From Bacteriovoracaceae bacterium UBA2394 (GTDB lineage Bacteria; Bdellovibrionota; UBA2394): a DNA stretch of 5,635 nt. The DNA lies in contig DDSI01000108.1 of assembly GCA_002343335.1 (NCBI GenBank), forward strand, positions 1-5,635. Reading direction: 5' to 3'. The stretch's first letter is position 1. Every line of letters starts with the position of its first letter. Below, in pieces: positions 4,819 to 5,635 of this stretch. Below the pieces are notes generated by a model. That model did not search any database and was not told where the DNA came from. It was given only the letters and a program-made list of their open reading frames with translations. The position numbers and the translations under genes are program-made.

Positions 4819-5635
4819 ATGATTACAAGACGATCAATGAATTTTAAGTTCGCCTCGATAATTTTCTCTTCATTCGTTTTCTCCTTCTTCGTTCTTTCAT
4901 CTGCGGTATGGGCGCTCAGCAAACCCACACCGAAGATCTTCGTGGTCCAACATTCGGGGTCCATGCAGGCTCCCGCGGCAGTTCATGTGGCTGCTCTTCC
5001 CAATGTGAGTTCGATGGCAAATTCCTGTCCCAAAGTGAATGGGAAGGATGTCGAGAGTTTGGAGCTTGCAGACTTCGACAAAATGTCGTCTTCGCAAAGG
5101 TCCGGCATCTATGCATGTATCCGAAATCGAGATCGGGCATTTGATCGCATGGTTTCCCAGAATTATTTGGGAGGCGGTATGGCCGTTCTCACCACTTTCG
5201 AATGGGACTTCGGAGACGCGAGCACGACCTATAATCGCGTGAAGGGCTTCAATGCCGCGCACATCTATGATCGCGCGGGAACGTACACGGTGACCTTAAA
5301 GGTGACGAATGAAGCAGGCCTTTCAGCAACGACGAGCATGCAAGTGACCATTGCTGCAGATCAACGTCCCGTTTTTTATATGGATGCGGCTTCGGGGAAT
5401 GATTCCAATGACGGTAAATCGGCGAATACCGCTTGGAAAACACTTTCAAAATTGAATGCGACGTCGTGTGGCAATCGAGTTGTTTTGTTTAAGCGAGGAC
5501 AAATATTTGCCACGAATGAAAGTATCAGACTTCCGATCTGCACCAATGTTCGCTATTCCGCCTATGGCTCGGGCGCCGCTCCCATCATCGAAGGTCGTTT
5601 TGTCTCCGATAGAATTCCTCAAATGGCAGTGCAGC
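4819..5635 (+). CDS. Secreted PKD-domain / parallel beta-helix protein, N-terminal part (open at right edge)
   Basis: 272 codons are visible without a stop; the gene continues beyond the window. Residues 1-32 are a Sec signal peptide: ITRR at the start, a long hydrophobic core, and likely cleavage after AVWA (Ala32). Residues about 37-178 form a PKD (Ig-like) domain: opening strands through QAPAAVHVAAL, then FEWDFGDAST (127-136), then HIYDRAGTYTVTLKVTNEAG (148-167) and a closing strand. Between the opening strands and WDFGD there is an extra stretch of roughly 55 residues (about 65-121) with Cys70 and Cys100, far longer than the usual loop. From 186, FYMDAASGNDSNDGKSANTAWKTL, VVLFKRGQIF and YSAYGSGAAPIIEG mark the start of a right-handed parallel beta-helix as in pectate-lyase-like and DUF1565-type proteins. 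Cys217 and Cys241 may pair. Likely exported or surface-located, binding or cutting glycans; catalytic residues are not yet in view. Confidence 0.88.
   Translation, partial: MITRRSMNFKFASIIFSSFVFSFFVLSSAVWALSKPTPKIFVVQHSGSMQAPAAVHVAALPNVSSMANSCPKVNGKDVESLELADFDKMSSSQRSGIYACIRNRDRAFDRMVSQNYLGGGMAVLTTFEWDFGDASTTYNRVKGFNAAHIYDRAGTYTVTLKVTNEAGLSATTSMQVTIAADQRPVFYMDAASGNDSNDGKSANTAWKTLSKLNATSCGNRVVLFKRGQIFATNESIRLPICTNVRYSAYGSGAAPIIEGRFVSDRIPQMAVQ

Noticed and set aside
4897..5449. Several open frames of 66-121 codons on both strands near the right end
   Set aside because: They overlap the long open frame from 4819 to the edge, which has a signal peptide, PKD and beta-helix motifs; the others are shadows.
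1..5635. Mobile elements, CRISPR arrays, toxin-antitoxin or defence systems
   Set aside because: No transposase, integrase, regularly spaced repeats, terminal inverted repeats or defence domains were found. Patatin enzymes do occur in CBASS, but here there is no cyclase, Cap gene or other defence partner, and the neighbour is a lipoprotein.

Overview
The window looks like ordinary chromosome from a Gram-negative bacterium of middling GC content. It carries a lipobox lipoprotein, two probable exported proteins, a membrane desaturase, and several TTG or ambiguous starts. The mix of a patatin lipase, an M28 peptidase and a PKD/beta-helix secreted protein would fit a predatory or deltaproteobacteria-like lineage such as Bdellovibrionota. 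That placement is a guess from gene content only. I see no transposase, integrase, CRISPR array, tRNA or rRNA.

Layout. Minus strand, left part: the 5' end of an M28-type aminopeptidase cut by the window edge (1-266) lies 30 nt downstream of a three-histidine-box membrane desaturase / CrtR-type hydroxylase (297-1211). The two are probably co-transcribed leftward. A 133-bp divergent intergenic region (1212-1344) holds a good leftward extended -10 promoter, a 10-bp perfect palindrome inside its spacer, and a weaker rightward promoter. Plus strand: an aldehyde dehydrogenase with all catalytic residues (1345-2844), then a short gap with a candidate promoter. Next come a small unrecognised lipoprotein (2921-3517) and a patatin-like phospholipase (3514-4581), overlapping by TTGA and very likely translationally coupled. 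A 237-bp leader rich in small repeats and hairpins follows. The last gene (4819 to the right edge, open) encodes a secreted protein with a signal peptide, a PKD domain carrying an unusual cysteine-containing insertion, and the start of a right-handed parallel beta-helix.

How the genes may work together (inference). A lipase that releases acyl chains, an aldehyde dehydrogenase that could oxidise aldehydes, and a desaturase/hydroxylase acting on acyl or carotenoid chains suggest a membrane-lipid theme around the divergent promoter. The PKD/beta-helix protein looks like a separate unit for glycan or surface work. The points most worth a second look are the lipoprotein-patatin coupled pair, an exact 18-bp repeat inside the patatin gene, and the split PKD domain. 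I found no clear evidence of a wholly new multi-gene system.
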